From: Bagarius yarrelli
Lineage: Eukaryota; Chordata; Actinopteri; Siluriformes; Sisoridae
Length of the DNA: 64,000 nt
Direction of reading: 5' to 3'
NCBI GenBank assembly: GCA_005784505.1
Contig: VCAZ01000005.1
Span: 1,378,001 to 1,442,000, forward strand
Shown: positions 49,805 to 59,993 of the stretch, one piece after another
Layout of the letters: every line of letters begins with the position of its first letter
Position numbering within the stretch: the first letter of the stretch is position 1
Notes under the pieces: generated by a model
The model's database searches: none
What the model saw: only the letters and a program-made list of their open reading frames with translations
Told to the model about the DNA's origin: nothing
Made by a program: the position numbers and the translations under genes

Positions 49805-50102
49805 TAATAAATTAGTTTTGCTTTGGTCTTTCTTGCCCCTCTCTAGCACTACCCTTGCTTTGGAGGTGATACAACATGATAAAAAACATCAATTAAAAGC
49901 ATGAATTATGAATGTTTCTGCCCCTCTTTGCTCCTGTGTATACAAAACAGACAATAGTGTCAGGCCATAACAGTAAGCACACATTACTGATTAGTTGGTC
50001 TCATTTTTAGCCCTTTAATTTGGTTGGATTAGATCATCCAGAAAGCCGAAACTTACCATGATCAACATCAGCAATATCAGTCGCAGAAAGGGTGGTCATC
50101 AT
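41710..50102 (-). CDS. nr1h3: nr1h3, liver X receptor alpha (oxysterol nuclear receptor)
   Basis: Nine coding exons: 50102-50057, 49037-48855, 45934-45668, 45562-45357, 45179-45000, 44756-44654, 43248-43135, 42650-42556, 41856-41710. They join in phase to 446 residues plus stop (human 447). The DNA-binding domain begins near residue 97 with zinc cysteines 97, 100, 114, 117 and 133, 139, 149, 152; the P-box is EGCKG (115-119). The ligand-binding domain ends in the AF-2 helix PLLSEIWDVHE. His420 and Trp442, equivalent to the human His421/Trp443 pair that switches on oxysterol binding, are both present. Known role: RXR heterodimer on DR4 elements, controlling cholesterol efflux, lipogenesis and bile-acid genes. 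The N-terminal A/B region is divergent, as is usual. madd follows on the same strand. Confidence 0.97.
41957..42142 (+). mobile_element. tRNA-derived SINE in nr1h3 last intron
   Basis: GGAAGTGGTAGCACAGTGGG, GGGGTTTTAATTTATAGCACC (decayed B-box), GGGCCCCTGAGCAAGACCCTTAACCCC and GTGCGTCTGCCAAGTGC. Confidence 0.8.
42556..42650 (-). CDS. nr1h3: nr1h3 coding exon 8 (LBD)
   Basis: Residues 367-398: DRPNVQDHDLVEKLQQPYVD then ALHSYIRIKRPN. The acceptor is TCCTCAG|AC and the donor CAAAT|GTAAGT. Forms helices 9-10 of the LBD, part of the RXR dimer surface in this family. Confidence 0.96.
43135..43248 (-). CDS. nr1h3: nr1h3 coding exon 7 (LBD)
   Basis: Residues 329-366: GLQIEFINPIFEFSKGMNDL then HLDEAEYALLIAINIFSA. 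The acceptor is TTGGCAG|GG and the donor AGCAG|GTCAGT. Matches human GLQVEFINPIFEFSRAMNEL. Confidence 0.97.
44654..44756 (-). CDS. nr1h3: nr1h3 coding exon 6 (LBD)
   Basis: Residues 295-328: IMLLETSRRYNPAIESITFL then TPDFSYNKDDFAKA. The conserved Arg-rich MLLETSRRYN helix 5 segment includes an Arg that contacts ligand in human LXR. The acceptor is CTTTTAG|AT and the donor AAGCAG|GTGTGG. Compared with human there is a small TP insertion in FLTPDF. Confidence 0.96.
45000..45179 (-). CDS. nr1h3: nr1h3 coding exon 5 (LBD)
   Basis: 60 codons, residues 235-294: PWPQSQDPMNREVRQQRFAH, FTELAIMSVQEIVDFAKQLP and GFLELTREDQIALLKTSTIE. Carries the nuclear-receptor LBD signature (FAKxxPGFxxLxxxDQIxLLK), part of the coactivator groove. 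The acceptor is CCTGCAG|CC and the donor TTGAG|GTCAGT. Confidence 0.97.
45357..45562 (-). CDS. nr1h3: nr1h3 coding exon 4 (hinge)
   Basis: Residues 166-234. VLSEEQIRLKKMKRQHEEEA opens the hinge, then a Ser/Ala/Pro-rich linker, then LAPEQQEMIEKLVAMQKQSN and RSFIDRRKVT, the first LBD helix. The acceptor is TTATCCAG|GT and the donor GTCACG|GTAACT. Ends in phase 0. Confidence 0.96.
45668..45934 (-). CDS. nr1h3: nr1h3 coding exon 3 (DNA-binding domain)
   Basis: Residues 77-165. KRKKGPAPKMLGNEVCSVCG leads into both zinc fingers: HYNVLSCEGCKGFFRRSVIK, CKNSGRCEMDMYMRRKCQQC and RLRKCREAGM. All eight zinc cysteines are present. The acceptor GTAACAG|CG follows a (TG)n tract, which on the plus strand is a CA microsatellite at 45938-45970. 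The donor is GCAGT|GTGAGT. Confidence 0.97.
45938..45971. repeat. CA microsatellite at the nr1h3 DBD acceptor
   Basis: A CA run on the plus strand, TG on the transcript strand, only a few bases upstream of the acceptor GTAACAG of the DNA-binding-domain exon. It takes the place normally held by a polypyrimidine tract. Confidence 0.88.
46382..46572 (+). mobile_element. tRNA-derived SINE inside split MITE
   Basis: GGGGAAGTGGTGGCTCATGG, GGGTTCTACTCCCAGCTCCACC, GGGCCCCTGAGCAATGCGC and TCGCTCTGGATAAGGGTGTC, then GCTGTAAA. Separates the left MITE half from the LINE. Confidence 0.85.
46608..47503 (+). mobile_element. truncated LINE (L2/CR1-like) endonuclease fragment
   Basis: Plus-strand frames read an APE-type endonuclease: LANVWSLANKLDELRIWTLT, ITDCDIMVFTETWLNTGIPN, then after frame breaks KLQTVHPDGAFVVAGDFNH and LDHVYTSVADAYRVTPLPHL. 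It ends in a 3' tail with GCACAATGACAATAAAGTTGAATC typical of fish L2-like elements. The reverse transcriptase is missing and frames are broken, so it is dead. It lies in nr1h3 intron 3 (between the exons at 48855 and 45934), inside a split MITE. Confidence 0.8.
48855..49037 (-). CDS. nr1h3: nr1h3 coding exon 2 (A/B domain)
   Basis: Residues 16-76, a low-conservation, Ser/Pro/Asp-rich transactivation region (for example TSSSQPASYTSSPKDPSDTL and SEVKTDPSADTPAP). VKHE and VKTD resemble sumoylation-type psi-K-x-E/D sites. The acceptor is CTTGTAG|GA and the donor CACCAG|GTATGT. Phase fits both neighbours. Confidence 0.88.
49727..49803. repeat. TA microsatellite in nr1h3 intron
   Basis: About 35 TA units between the start-codon exon and coding exon 2. 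Confidence 0.92.
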
Positions 50103-50130
50103 GAGCTTGTCATAACGGCCGACACTCCTC
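50057..50130 (-). CDS. nr1h3: nr1h3 exon with start codon (coding 50102-50057)
   Basis: Encodes MMTTLSATDIADVDH plus one base. The exon begins after TTTTTTTTAG|GAG at 50130, so bases 50130-50103 are leader. Two adjacent ATGs are present; the first (50102) is used here. Upstream in frame the exon stays open but has no ATG. A four-codon uORF (50113-50099) overlaps the start. The donor is CATG|GTAAGT. Confidence 0.85.
50099..50113 (-). promoter_or_regulatory. uORF overlapping the nr1h3 start
   Basis: ATGACAAGCTCATGA encodes four residues and stops with a TGA that overlaps the main ATG as ATGA. This is the geometry of termination-coupled reinitiation. It is fully visible in the exon; an effect on translation is inference. 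Confidence 0.6.
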
Positions 50131-51170
50131 CTAAAAAAAACCCCCACAAACCCACTGAGACTTAAAAATCTTTTAGGATTTTTTTGTGGATCTAAAATAA
50201 AAAGCATAGACAAATTAGACCTGCGGAAAAATTAAAGAAATAAAACAGGAAATGCAAAAGGGCCTTTTCAGCATTTCAAAATCATGACACACAAAACTGT
50301 GTCAAATAACAAATTATTGGTTGTGAGTTGAATTTTGTATTATTACACCGCTGAATTCTTTTGCATTCTTTTACAAATATAGATGGATAAATATGTTGCT
50401 AAAAAGTTTGGAGAACCAAGTAAAGTATTAAAATCGCGTTTGAATGCACGCTTGCTTTTTACTTTCACTTTCAATTCACGATCACGCAAACTATGTATAG
50501 GGAGCGGCGGCAATGATACATGCTACAAGTAAAATCCCACGCAGCTGGCTTAAACATGTGATACACGCATACGCAGTGGAGAGAATTGCTGACATCTGGT
50601 ATACGATGTTCACTTAGAACCAAATATTTGTATTGATTATAGTAATTGTATTATTTTCTATGATTTTTATTTGTGTTTTGAAAAAAGTTTCTGATCGATG
50701 TTTTGTCTCCTTTACAATATTTGACAATACTTTTATCAGGGCTGCTTACATTTATTTTGGGCTACCAAGATGTTTACAATTTTGTAAGCCCTGTATTTAT
50801 TATTATTATTAGTATTATTACTATTACTACACTGCTTATCATTGCCAGCTCTGGGCATGGGTGGGCTGAGCCCAGCCAAACGTCTCTCTTGCCTACCCAA
50901 TCAAAAATTTGATAAAGGCAGCAGTATACAAATATGTTTTTATGTTCTTTTGTACGATCTATCTACACATCCACAGATTTTTACTTAATTTCAAAATATT
51001 CCTTGATTATTTAATTTATTTAGTTTGACCCAAACATCTTTTTAACTTTTAATTATTACACGTTTGTGCTTATTCAGTCCAGTCATAAGCCATTCTGAAT
51101 GTTGAAAAAAATCCTTCGTTTAACATTTTAAAAACATATTTGTGCAAATTTTGTGACTTAAATAATAAGG

Positions 51171-51368
51171 GGAAGTGGTGGCTCATGGTTAAGGTGTTGG
51201 ATTACCAACCCGAAGGTTGTGGGTTCCCAGCTCCACCAAGCCACCACTGTTGAGCCCCTGAGCAAGGCCCTTAACCCCTAATTGCTCAGTTGTATAACAA
51301 GGGATATTGTAAGTCGCTCTGGATAAGGGCGTCTGCCAAATACTGCAAATGTAAATGTAAATGTAAAT
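51171..51368 (+). mobile_element. tRNA-derived SINE in nr1h3 leader intron
   Basis: GGGGAAGTGGTGGCTCATGG, GGGTTCCCAGCTCCACC (short deletion in the B-box), CTGAGCAAGGCCCTTAACCCC, CGCTCTGGATAAGGGCGTC and a repeated aaatgt tail. Well preserved. Confidence 0.88.
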
Positions 51369-52124
51369 AATATGTCTTCCTAACCAAACTATTCCTATCC
51401 CATCATCTAATTAGAATTAAATTAGAGTAGCTTCCTTCTCAGCCCCAACCCTCAAAAATTGCCCACCTGGGATATCTGTCTGCTCACCTTTCCATGGTTA
51501 GCAAGAAGTGGGTCTGTTACATAGATATTATTATTATTATTACTGGTATAAAACGTTTCAAATTGTGCAACATAGGCACATCCTCAGCTTAATACATTAT
51601 TATTATATAATACCAATAACACAGTATTATTATATTGTTATAATATTGTTATTATAATATTATTATACCACTATACTTTTATAGCGAAGACAAAAGCTGT
51701 GATCTCCACTGAACTAAACAAGAAGCTTAGGGAAGTCATTATAAGTAAGCGAGCCTAATATGGCCAATCAGGTTCAATAACCACGGGTAACGTGTATTTA
51801 ATAAAAAGGCCGGTGTTGCACGGTCATTGTTTTTAAAACCGTGGGAACTTATTTGGTGCTACACTGAAGTAAGCAAAATCACCCTGCAATCTCAATCTTC
51901 TCAATCTCAATCTCAGAGGACCAACACTTGCGTTGGGTAAAGAGGAAACGAAAGCAGCGAAAGCACTTTAAAGCTGATGGTACTGTAATTATAGAAAGCA
52001 GCCTGAAGACACTTCCAGGATACAGTGAGCATGCTGATACACTTGATAAATAAACCGACCTAAGGGTCTTAATGTAAAGTGCCATAACAATAAAATGATG
52101 TAAACCCGTCTGTGCGATACATAC

Positions 52125-52200
52125 CGCTGATGTAACTCTCCGTTATTGCCTGTCCATGTTGTGCTGCGTGTCGCTAGCAGGTCATGATGTTTATCTTTTT
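52125..52200 (-). promoter_or_regulatory. nr1h3: probable nr1h3 non-coding leader exon
   Basis: A strong minus-strand donor, ATCAGCG|GTATGT, ends at 52125, 2 kb upstream of the start-codon exon. The segment contains two minimal ORFs, ATG ACC TGC TAG (52185-52174) and ATG GAC AGG CAA TAA (52157-52143). Joined to the exon at 50130, the main frame is open back to a TGA near 52225 but contains no earlier ATG, which supports the start at 50102. The 5' boundary is not visible; a purine/pyrimidine-rich region follows to 52480. Confidence 0.4.
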
Positions 52201-53344
52201 TTTTAAACCAGTTTGAACACTGTCAGGACAAACTCCACTGCTGAGAAAGAGGAGAGATAAAGAGAGGGACAGAAAAAAAAAAAGAGAAGAGAGAAATAGA
52301 CCGAAAGTAGAAAAAGTTTTTTTTTTGTCTTGTTCTTCTGGTCTTTTCTTCTTCTTTTTTTGGAGGAATAAAGAAGGGAGGCTCTCAGGCAATTCAAGAG
52401 ATCTTTTCTTGCTAGATAAAAAAAAACAGAAAAAAGGGAATGGAAGATAAAGGCAGGGAGGGAGAAGAGAGAACAAGAGGTTACTATCGGTCGTTTACAT
52501 GGCTGTGAATCCCTGTGGGTGACGAGTCTTCCTTAACAAATGTGACAACCCAGTCGAATTATGACGGCTGTCGAATCACACCGACTCGAGCGGGTTAAAG
52601 TCCGATTATATCCCTGTCTAAGGCCGGTTTCTAAAACTCTACACATGACACTGAATAGTTATGGTGTCCTAGTTTGACCTGTAAATGTTCTCAGAGTTAA
52701 GATGCTTTGAAACATAGAAATAGATCTCCTGAATAATTTGTCCATGTTTCAGTACTGAAAAATGTGCAAGAGACTCAAAGTCACTGACTGAGATAATAAA
52801 AGATTAACAAAATCAATTTGGTACAGTAAAAAAAACCGAAACTACCCTTACCCACGAAACTAACCTCAAATAACCCTACTACACCATCCATGCCCAACGT
52901 TCTGTACAACTTATCACTGATTTGTAACCTTTGTCCAATAAATGGCATCAAAAATGTCATTTAACACCACTGCAAGCGACATTTTAACCCTATCTTATGT
53001 TAAAACCTGATCTAAATCCTGATCTTATCTAAACCTGAACTGGTGGTCATGTCGTCCCTTCTTTTTATAATTTCTTTGGTTTTTTTCCCCCTGTTTTTGA
53101 ATGTTTATGTGTAAGACTGTGTTAATGTGATGCCAAATTTCCTAAAGAAAGAATAAACTAATCTTAAGTAACAGTTCAACAAAAAATGAAAGGAAAAAAG
53201 ATTAAATCTAGATAATACAGAATGTACTTCATTAACAAAGTGGAAAGATTATTAATATTTATAGCGTCATTCATTGTTTTTTTTAAAAAAAAAATAATTT
53301 AAATACAACCACCATTTTACCTTATATGCAGTATCAAGACTTAA

Positions 53345-53895
53345 GATGCTTCATTTTCCTTTCTTCCGTTCCTTCCTTTATTTAATTTTTCTTTCTTTTT
53401 TTAATTAATTTCAATTTCCCATGTCCTTCCCTTCATTTATTTAAATTTCCTTTATTCTTTCTTTTCCTTTTTTTTCATTCCCTGTCTTACTTTTTTTATT
53501 AGTTCATTCTCTTTCGTTCTTTCTTTCTTTTCATTTTTCTTCCTTTCATTTATTTAATTTTTCCTCCTTTTTTTTCTTTATTTCTTTTTTTCATTCAATT
53601 CATTTTCCTTTCTTCCATCCCTTCATTTAATTAATTTTTCTTTCTTTTTTTAAATTCATTTCAATTTTCTATTTCCTTCCCTTCATTTATTTAAATTTCC
53701 TTTATTCTTTCTTTTCTTTTTTTATTAATTCATTCTCTTTCTTTCTTTCTTTTCTTTTTCTTTCTTTCTTTCTTTTTTCTTTCTGTAATAAATAAATAAA
53801 TATAATACTAATAAATAGGTTTTTTTTTCATTTTAATTTTCTTTCTTCCGTTAAATTTTCTTTCTTTCCTTCTTTATTCCATTCTTTCTTTCTTC
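53345..53895. repeat. T/C-rich low-complexity tract
   Basis: Roughly 550 bases of TTTCTTTC, TTCATTTATTTAATTTT and CCTT repeats. Two blocks (about 53370-53480 and 53610-53720) are near-duplicates of each other, so part arose by local duplication. Confidence 0.85.
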
Positions 53896-54492
53896 TCATA
53901 AGCAAAAAAAGGCCTGCATTTATTAAAGCTTCGTTTTTAATTGCGATGAAGTCATAACGAAACATAGAATAAGAAATTAGGACAATGAACAATTGAACAC
54001 GATTACAAAATCTCAACGCAGGCCGAAGTCAGCACAAAATGCACAGGCTTTGAAAAAACAAATAGGTGAAAGTTCTTTAAGCACGTCATGAGAATAAAGA
54101 GGAAAAGGGTGGGTTATTACACACAATAATGCAGACAAAGTATTATTCAAATTTCACAATACTATTTTGTTAAATCTGAATTTCTGACTTCTTTACACAC
54201 CACCTGTTTCTATGTGGTTGCTAAACTTGGACACAATCCCTATTGTTAAAACTCGCTATATAAATAAAGGTGACTTGACTTGTGTACTACTATTAATTAT
54301 ATCAGTTTATATTTTGTTTGTGGAAGAAAAAGTGATGCACACACACCCTGCCATCCGCACAATGTTTAGGAAAACATCAGTTTAGCCTAATGTCTTTCAA
54401 GCTATGATGCAGCATGTGAGAGTGTTTGTATGCCAACAGCTTTAGATCTTCTGTAAGATCGGACCGAACGGGTTGGCCTTCTGTCACAACAC

Positions 54493-54657
54493 ACATTTAC
54501 AGCATTCGGCAGACTTCCTTATTCAAAGCGATTCACATTTTGCATCTCATTCCTACAACTGAGTAATTGGGAGTTAAGGGCTAGTGGTGCTGGAAATCTA
54601 ACCCTGATCTTTCGATCAGCAGTCCAGCACCTTAATCACTGAGCTACCACTTTCCTA
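54493..54657 (-). mobile_element. tRNA-derived SINE
   Basis: CATTTACAGCATTCGGCAGAC, CCTTATTCAAAGCGATTCACA, GTAATTGGGAGTTAAGGGC and CAGCACCTTAATCACTGAGC, GGAAATCTAACCC being the decayed B-box complement. Confidence 0.8.
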
Positions 54658-55249
54658 CACAAGCCGTGAAATCCCCTGACCTGTCGTTGGTGTTTTCCCT
54701 TGAACCATTTTCGTCATACTAGGAACACTGTACAGGACCTGCTGCATGGGTGACGTTCTGACCTACTCATCTAGTTATCACAGTTTATTCCCTGTCAAAG
54801 TCACTCAAATTCTAGTCTTATGTTGTTAACGGGAGTGATTAGGAAACGTAGTCATATCACCATGGAACAGAAGCTCAAAGAAATATCAATGAACAATAGT
54901 CAATAATCTCATGGAATCCCTGCCGTGAAGAACTGAAGGCTGTTTGGAGGGCAAAGGAAAATCTTTCGTCAGCTTATTAGGGTTTCTCTAATTTCAGTTA
55001 GTATATAAAATTCATCCTTTACCCCCCCCCCCCCAAAAAAAAGAAGCGAGTTATAATACTACACAACGCTATAAAACACTATAAGAGCTAATGAACACAA
55101 CATAAGACCCTATTAGAAGTGACGCCTACATACAAAAATATTTCCAAAGAATAAAGTCTTCAAACATAACACAAAGTTTATTTTAAACATCTGGCTACGC
55201 CTAGTCTTATCTAACAGCTGTTTAACCGCACATCTGTCTGGCTAGTCGA

Positions 55250-55334
55250 TGTTGGGCCCCTGAGCACGGCCCTTAATCTCAGACTTCTCAGTGTATCGGG
55301 ATAAGGGCGACTGCTGAATGCCGTAAATGTAAAT
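55250..55334 (+). mobile_element. SINE 3' fragment
   Basis: TGGGCCCCTGAGCACGGCCCTTAA, GGGATAAGGGCGACTGCTGAATG, CCGTAAATGTAAAT. The tRNA head is missing. Confidence 0.7.
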
Positions 55335-57218
55335 AACCTGAATGTTTTTAATAAGACAGATTTAGATACACACAGACAGGAAATGTAAATCCTTGTTAAA
55401 AGTTTCTCTCAGGTTTCTATACTATTTATCATAGTAATTTGCTAGTAAACTCATTTATTATCTACAATGTTTTTTATTCTGTCTCTGAAAGACTCAGACA
55501 TCCATCGGTTTTATTCCGGCTGGATTATTGTAACTTCTTGTACATTGTAATATACCACTGGGGTCCGTAAATAAGAACAGATTTTAGAGTCTCTTACTCG
55601 GTTGCCAGTTCATTGAATTTAAAATAATGTTATTTGTTTTTTTAAGTTTTCTTGCACCTTATTAAAACTTTTTTTTTTAATTGTAAATTATTCAGCCAAA
55701 TACTTTCGATCCTCAGTTTTATTTGGTCATATTCGAGATCTGAATCTTAAGTTTTATGATTTTAACTGTAAATTAAAGTCTCATCTTTTTACTGTACATG
55801 TAGTTCAACTTGATCATTAATTAATTAGTCTCGTTTTAATTTGCTTTGTTATTATTACTAGCGATTTTTTTTTCATTTTATTGTGTTTTCTTTTAAACAC
55901 CATAGCGATCAACTTTGTGTGTTTATTTGTACTTTATAAAAAAAACAGTAATAATAATAATAATAATAATATCCGTATGTCAGTGTGCTGGTTGTGCACT
56001 TCAGTACTAGATAGTACGTACTACGAGCATGCGCAGAGGTGACAGAGGTGACAGAGGTGATATACTATGTAGTGCGCTAGTATGCGAGAGTAAAAACAAC
56101 ACACATATAAACCGTCCTAAAGACCGTCAAGACAGAAAACGATTCGGTTCTTAAACTATAAACTGGACGTAACAGCGTGTCAGGAATCTGTTAAATAATT
56201 CAATTAGTCTACCGGACCTGTCAAACCCTGATAAACAAAAGCTAAAGCTAAAGCTGAAGCTAAACCAATAAACCGGATGTGTAGACCTGTTAGCATGAAA
56301 ACCCATTAGGACATCTTTAATCAGCTTTACTGTTCATCATATCATCAGGACATGGACATTAATCATGGACAAACTGTCTGCTACGAGTGACTGTCTGATA
56401 GAAACACTGGATATTTACCTGCAAACACAAATCCACTGCCAACTTTCTGAACAACCGGGGGAGAAAAACTGATCTACTGACCGCTTCCTTTATTTTACTT
56501 TCTAAAATAAAAGTCGTCTGTCAAACAGTTTCTACAGCTACAGGAAATGATTTCAAATTCAAAGTCGGATTTATTTTGTTAAATGCATAAAGATACACAG
56601 CACGACATGCAGTGAAGAAGGTAGTTAAAGAATAATCAGTAAAATAAGCAAATAAAATAAATAAATACAGACAGAAAGATAGATAAATAAATAAATAGAG
56701 ACAAATAAATAAAGATCAGCAGGAAAGAAAATTCTAGAATCAAAGCAGCAGACATTGTCGAAAACCATAAAAACAAAATACACAAAATAATACAGCTTGA
56801 TATGTTCTGGTGTGTGTGTGTGTTTGTTTGTGTGTAAAGACTTACCTTTCCTGTTTTATGGATAAACTATTTAATTATTTTAATTTCCTGTAATGTTGTA
56901 TAAGACAACAGTGGCATATTAATGAAACTTTATACACCGTTTAAACACCTGAACTATCCTTTATACTGACCTGAACAATGGAACTACTTATTATTTTGTC
57001 TTTTTTATTGCTTTGCAGTTTTAATACAACATACAATAAGTGTAAATTGAAAATCTAACTGCACTTTTCCCTTATAATCTAGTAAAAAGCCTTTACGGAA
57101 GAGCAGAGTTTATTTTTACAGGAAAGGGGGACCTGAAACTAAAACAGAATGTTTAAATTTACATATTTGATGATCATAAATCCACTAATATTGGCAGTGG
57201 GCAGTGGTGGATTGAGGG

Positions 57219-57415
57219 CAGTGTTGGCTTAAATGGTTAAGACTGTTGTTGATATGAAGAGCAGGAAGACCTGGATTTAAGCCTTACCACCGCCAGCCAG
57301 CCACTGTTGGGTCGCTGAGCCAGACCCTTAACCCTTCCTGCTCCAGGGGCGCTGTATCATATCTGACCCTGCGCTCTGAAGATGCAAAGAAAAAAATTTC
57401 ACTGTGCTGTAAAAA
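57219..57415 (+). mobile_element. tRNA-derived SINE, different tail family
   Basis: TTGGCTTAAATGGTTAAGACTG, GGATTTAAGCC, TCGCTGAGCCAGACCCTTAACCC, then CTCCAGGGGCGCTGTATCATATCTGACCCTGCGC instead of the TCGCTCTGGATAAG tail of the other copies. Confidence 0.75.
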
Positions 57416-57761
57416 TTTAACAAAATAAATACATTAACATATTTCTTGAAATATTATGAATTGTTTTATTATTTACTGCAGGTTTGGGTCATTAAAAATA
57501 GACTATTTGAAATACAATTAATATATAAAGAATTCATGTTTGTTAAAATAATGTTTAAGAATAAAAACAGTAAAATAACATTATATATATTTATAAATAA
57601 TATTCCTTATTCTTTTAGAACATAATTCATTTTACATATTTTATTAGTTTTTTTTTTTAAATTTTAGACATTTTTCATGTGGCTTCTGCACGATGTACTA
57701 AAAATGTAAAGAAATAGGTTATTCACTATGTTTACTTTTGTGGAAATTTACCCTGTCTAAC

Positions 57762-57806
57762 ATGGCGACACCGTTGACGTATCTGGACCTGCTGCGTGTA
57801 CTTCCG
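57762..57806 (+). promoter_or_regulatory. promoter-like CpG patch with possible first exon
   Basis: ATGGCGACACCG opens 15 codons (MATPLTYLDLLRVLP) ending at a possible donor CTTCCG|GTAGTG. Read through, it stops three codons later. An ETS-type ACTTCCGG and clustered CpGs stand out from AT-rich surroundings. No downstream exon could be matched, and I do not recognise the peptide. In mammals acp2 lies head-to-head with NR1H3, but nothing here resembles acid phosphatase. Confidence 0.2.
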
Positions 57807-57917
57807 GTAGTGTCTTAGCGCTTTCTTGTGGACGGAAAAAGAAATGCAAACTGAAGAAACGAATAACTGGAGAATGGTAATAAAGCGCACAATTAAAAAA
57901 GAATATAAGTTCAATAT

Positions 57918-58160
57918 ACTTCAGTAAGAAACCAATTTTAACTCGTAATTTTATTTAATTAATCTGTGGAATTAAAATACTTCAGTAAGAAATCAATTTT
58001 AACTCCTAATTTTATTTAATTAATCTGTGGAATTAAAATACTTCAGTAAGAAATCAATTTTAACTCCTAATTTTATTTAATTAATCTGTGGAATTAAAAT
58101 ACTTCAGTAAGAAATCAATTTTAACTCCTAATTTTATTTAATTAATCTGTGGAATTAAAA
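57918..58160. repeat. 61-bp tandem repeat, four copies
   Basis: The unit starts acttcagtaagaaatcaatt and begins at 57918, 57979, 58040 and 58101, an exact 61-bp period. Copies 2-4 are identical as read; copy 1 differs at two bases (aaaccaat, actcgtaa). The last copy ends at about 58160. Confidence 0.92.
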
Positions 58161-58999
58161 ACCACTACAAAAACCGAGGAAAAGTTTTTGAAGTTTACGA
58201 AAGTCTAATAGAAGTTGTTTTATTAACTAAAGAAATACTAGAACTTTAAAAGTTTAAAAATAAAATATATTTTTTTTTTTTCTTTAAAAAGCTTATTTTT
58301 CTATTTCTGAAATTCGTTTCTGAGGTTTAATGTATTTATTTATTCAACATTAACCAACAGGTTTTTTTTCTTGGTGGCTAAATTAACTAGCTACAGTCGA
58401 GTTCATCTTACAGTATTTATATTAAACATATAAATATACACACAAAAAAATTACAGAGAATTTTCAAACAAAGATGGATTTATTTTCAAACATTTACAAT
58501 TAAATTTCTCTTCTTTCGGCACCTCAGTCAAAAAGTGCAGAGGGAAACTCGGGTACATTACAGTGGAATGTTCTAGAGTTGGGTCTTTAAAATCATCTCT
58601 TAAAGATGGCCAGTGATCTCTTAAAGATGGCCAGTGATGCTGTTCTGACATTAATGAGAAGTTTATTCCACCATCTTGGTGCCAGAACAGAGAAAAGTCT
58701 GGAGGCAGACCTACCTTGTGTCCTAGTGGATGGTGGAAACATGTCTGTAAAATGCTTAAAAATATCCAACTAACTAATCTCTGCTTCCTCAAATAGAACT
58801 GATTTATAGTAGATTAGAATTTTTCATTGTGATACACATCTTCATTAAAAAAAGCAGAAAATCACCACAGAAAAATCGTCCCACAGTTATTAAATCATTC
58901 TAGTGTAGTGTTCATAGCATTGTCACACGTTATAGGGTTATAGGGCATTAGGATGCAAATGCAGTTTATTAAAAACAATTGGAAAAAAAAAAGTAAAAC

Positions 59000-59178
59000 T
59001 TTTACATTTACAGCATCTGGCAGACGTCCTTATCCAGACCAACTTACATTTATCTTATTGATCAACTGAGAAGTTGTGGGTTAAGGGCCTTTACTCAGGA
59101 GCCCAGCAATGGTACCTTGGTAGCACTGGGAATCAAAGCCACAATCTTCCGGTAAGCGGTAACCACTGTGCTAACACA
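59000..59178 (-). mobile_element. tRNA-derived SINE
   Basis: TTTACAGCATCTGGCAGACGTCC, GTGGGTTAAGGGCCTTTACTCAGG, CTGGGAATCAAAGCCACAATC and GGTAACCACTGTGC. Confidence 0.82.
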
Positions 59179-59406
59179 AACAACAAACAAAATGAAAACG
59201 TAAATTAAGCTAAGAAAGCAACAAAACAAGAAACTAGAAACACATAACCTTAAACATGAACTTAGAAGAGTGACCATAACAAGCAATACTGACTGTAACA
59301 AGCAACAAAGCAAGACAAAGACAAACTGAAACATGGGGATATAAATACACACATTTATTGACTAAACAAACACAATGAGGGAACAATCAACCAATGACAG
59401 GACATG

Positions 59407-59597
59407 GGGGAAGTGGGAGCGCAGTGGTTAAGTTGTTGGACTATTAACTTGAGGACCCGGGTTTGATTCCCAGCTCCACTGTGCCACCACTGCAAGGCCC
59501 TTAACCCCCAATTGCTCAGTTGTATAACAAGGAATATTGTATGTCGCTCTGGATAAGAGCGTCTGCCAAATGCTGCAAATGTAATGCAAATGTAGGA
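59407..59597 (+). mobile_element. tRNA-derived SINE
   Basis: GGGGAAGTGGGAGCGCAGTGG, CGGGTTTGATTCCCAGCTCC, GCAAGGCCCTTAACCCCCAATTGC, CGCTCTGGATAAGAGCGTC. The GGGCCCCTGA block is deleted. Confidence 0.87.
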
Positions 59598-59797
59598 CGG
59601 GGGAGACTCACATGACAAGACACAGACAACATAAACAAACACCGTGCACATAGTCTACAATACTGACACAGAAAGTCTCTTCATTGGGCAACGTATCCGG
59701 CAAGCCTGACCGTGTCCTGACAGGAATACGTATAACTGTAGGTTGGAGGTCTAGACAATCTAAAGACTCTTCCTGCTTCTGAAACTCTCCTAACAAA

Positions 59798-59993
59798 GGG
59801 AAGTGGTGGCTTAGTGGTTAACGTGTTGGACTGATACCAGGTAGACTGGGGTTCGATTCCAAGGACCACCAAGCCACCACTGCTGGGCCCCTGAGCAAGG
59901 CCCTTAACCCCCAGTTGGCCAGTTCTATATGAGATAAATGTAAGTCGCTCTGGATAAGGGTGTCTGCCAAATGCTCTAAATGTAAATGTAACA
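59798..59993 (+). mobile_element. tRNA-derived SINE
   Basis: GGGAAGTGGTGGCTTAGTGG, GGGGTTCGATTCC (perfect B-box), GGGCCCCTGAGCAAGGCCC, CGCTCTGGATAAGGGTGTC and aaatgtaaatgta. The least decayed copy seen. Confidence 0.88.

Noticed and set aside
49719..49904. Ile/Tyr-repeat open frames on both strands
   Set aside because: They are translations of a TA microsatellite.
52174..52476. 100-residue minus-strand frame upstream of nr1h3
   Set aside because: It is a translation of a purine/pyrimidine-rich tract, with no Kozak context or conservation.
57732..57914. 60-residue minus-strand frame (KKALRHYRKYTQQVQIR) as a gene
   Set aside because: It has no ATG in frame, and the apparent start is a TTG in the neighbouring AT-rich DNA.
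58592..58634. 21-bp direct duplication (aagatggccagtgatctctta)
   Set aside because: Only two copies, a local slippage event with no further structure.
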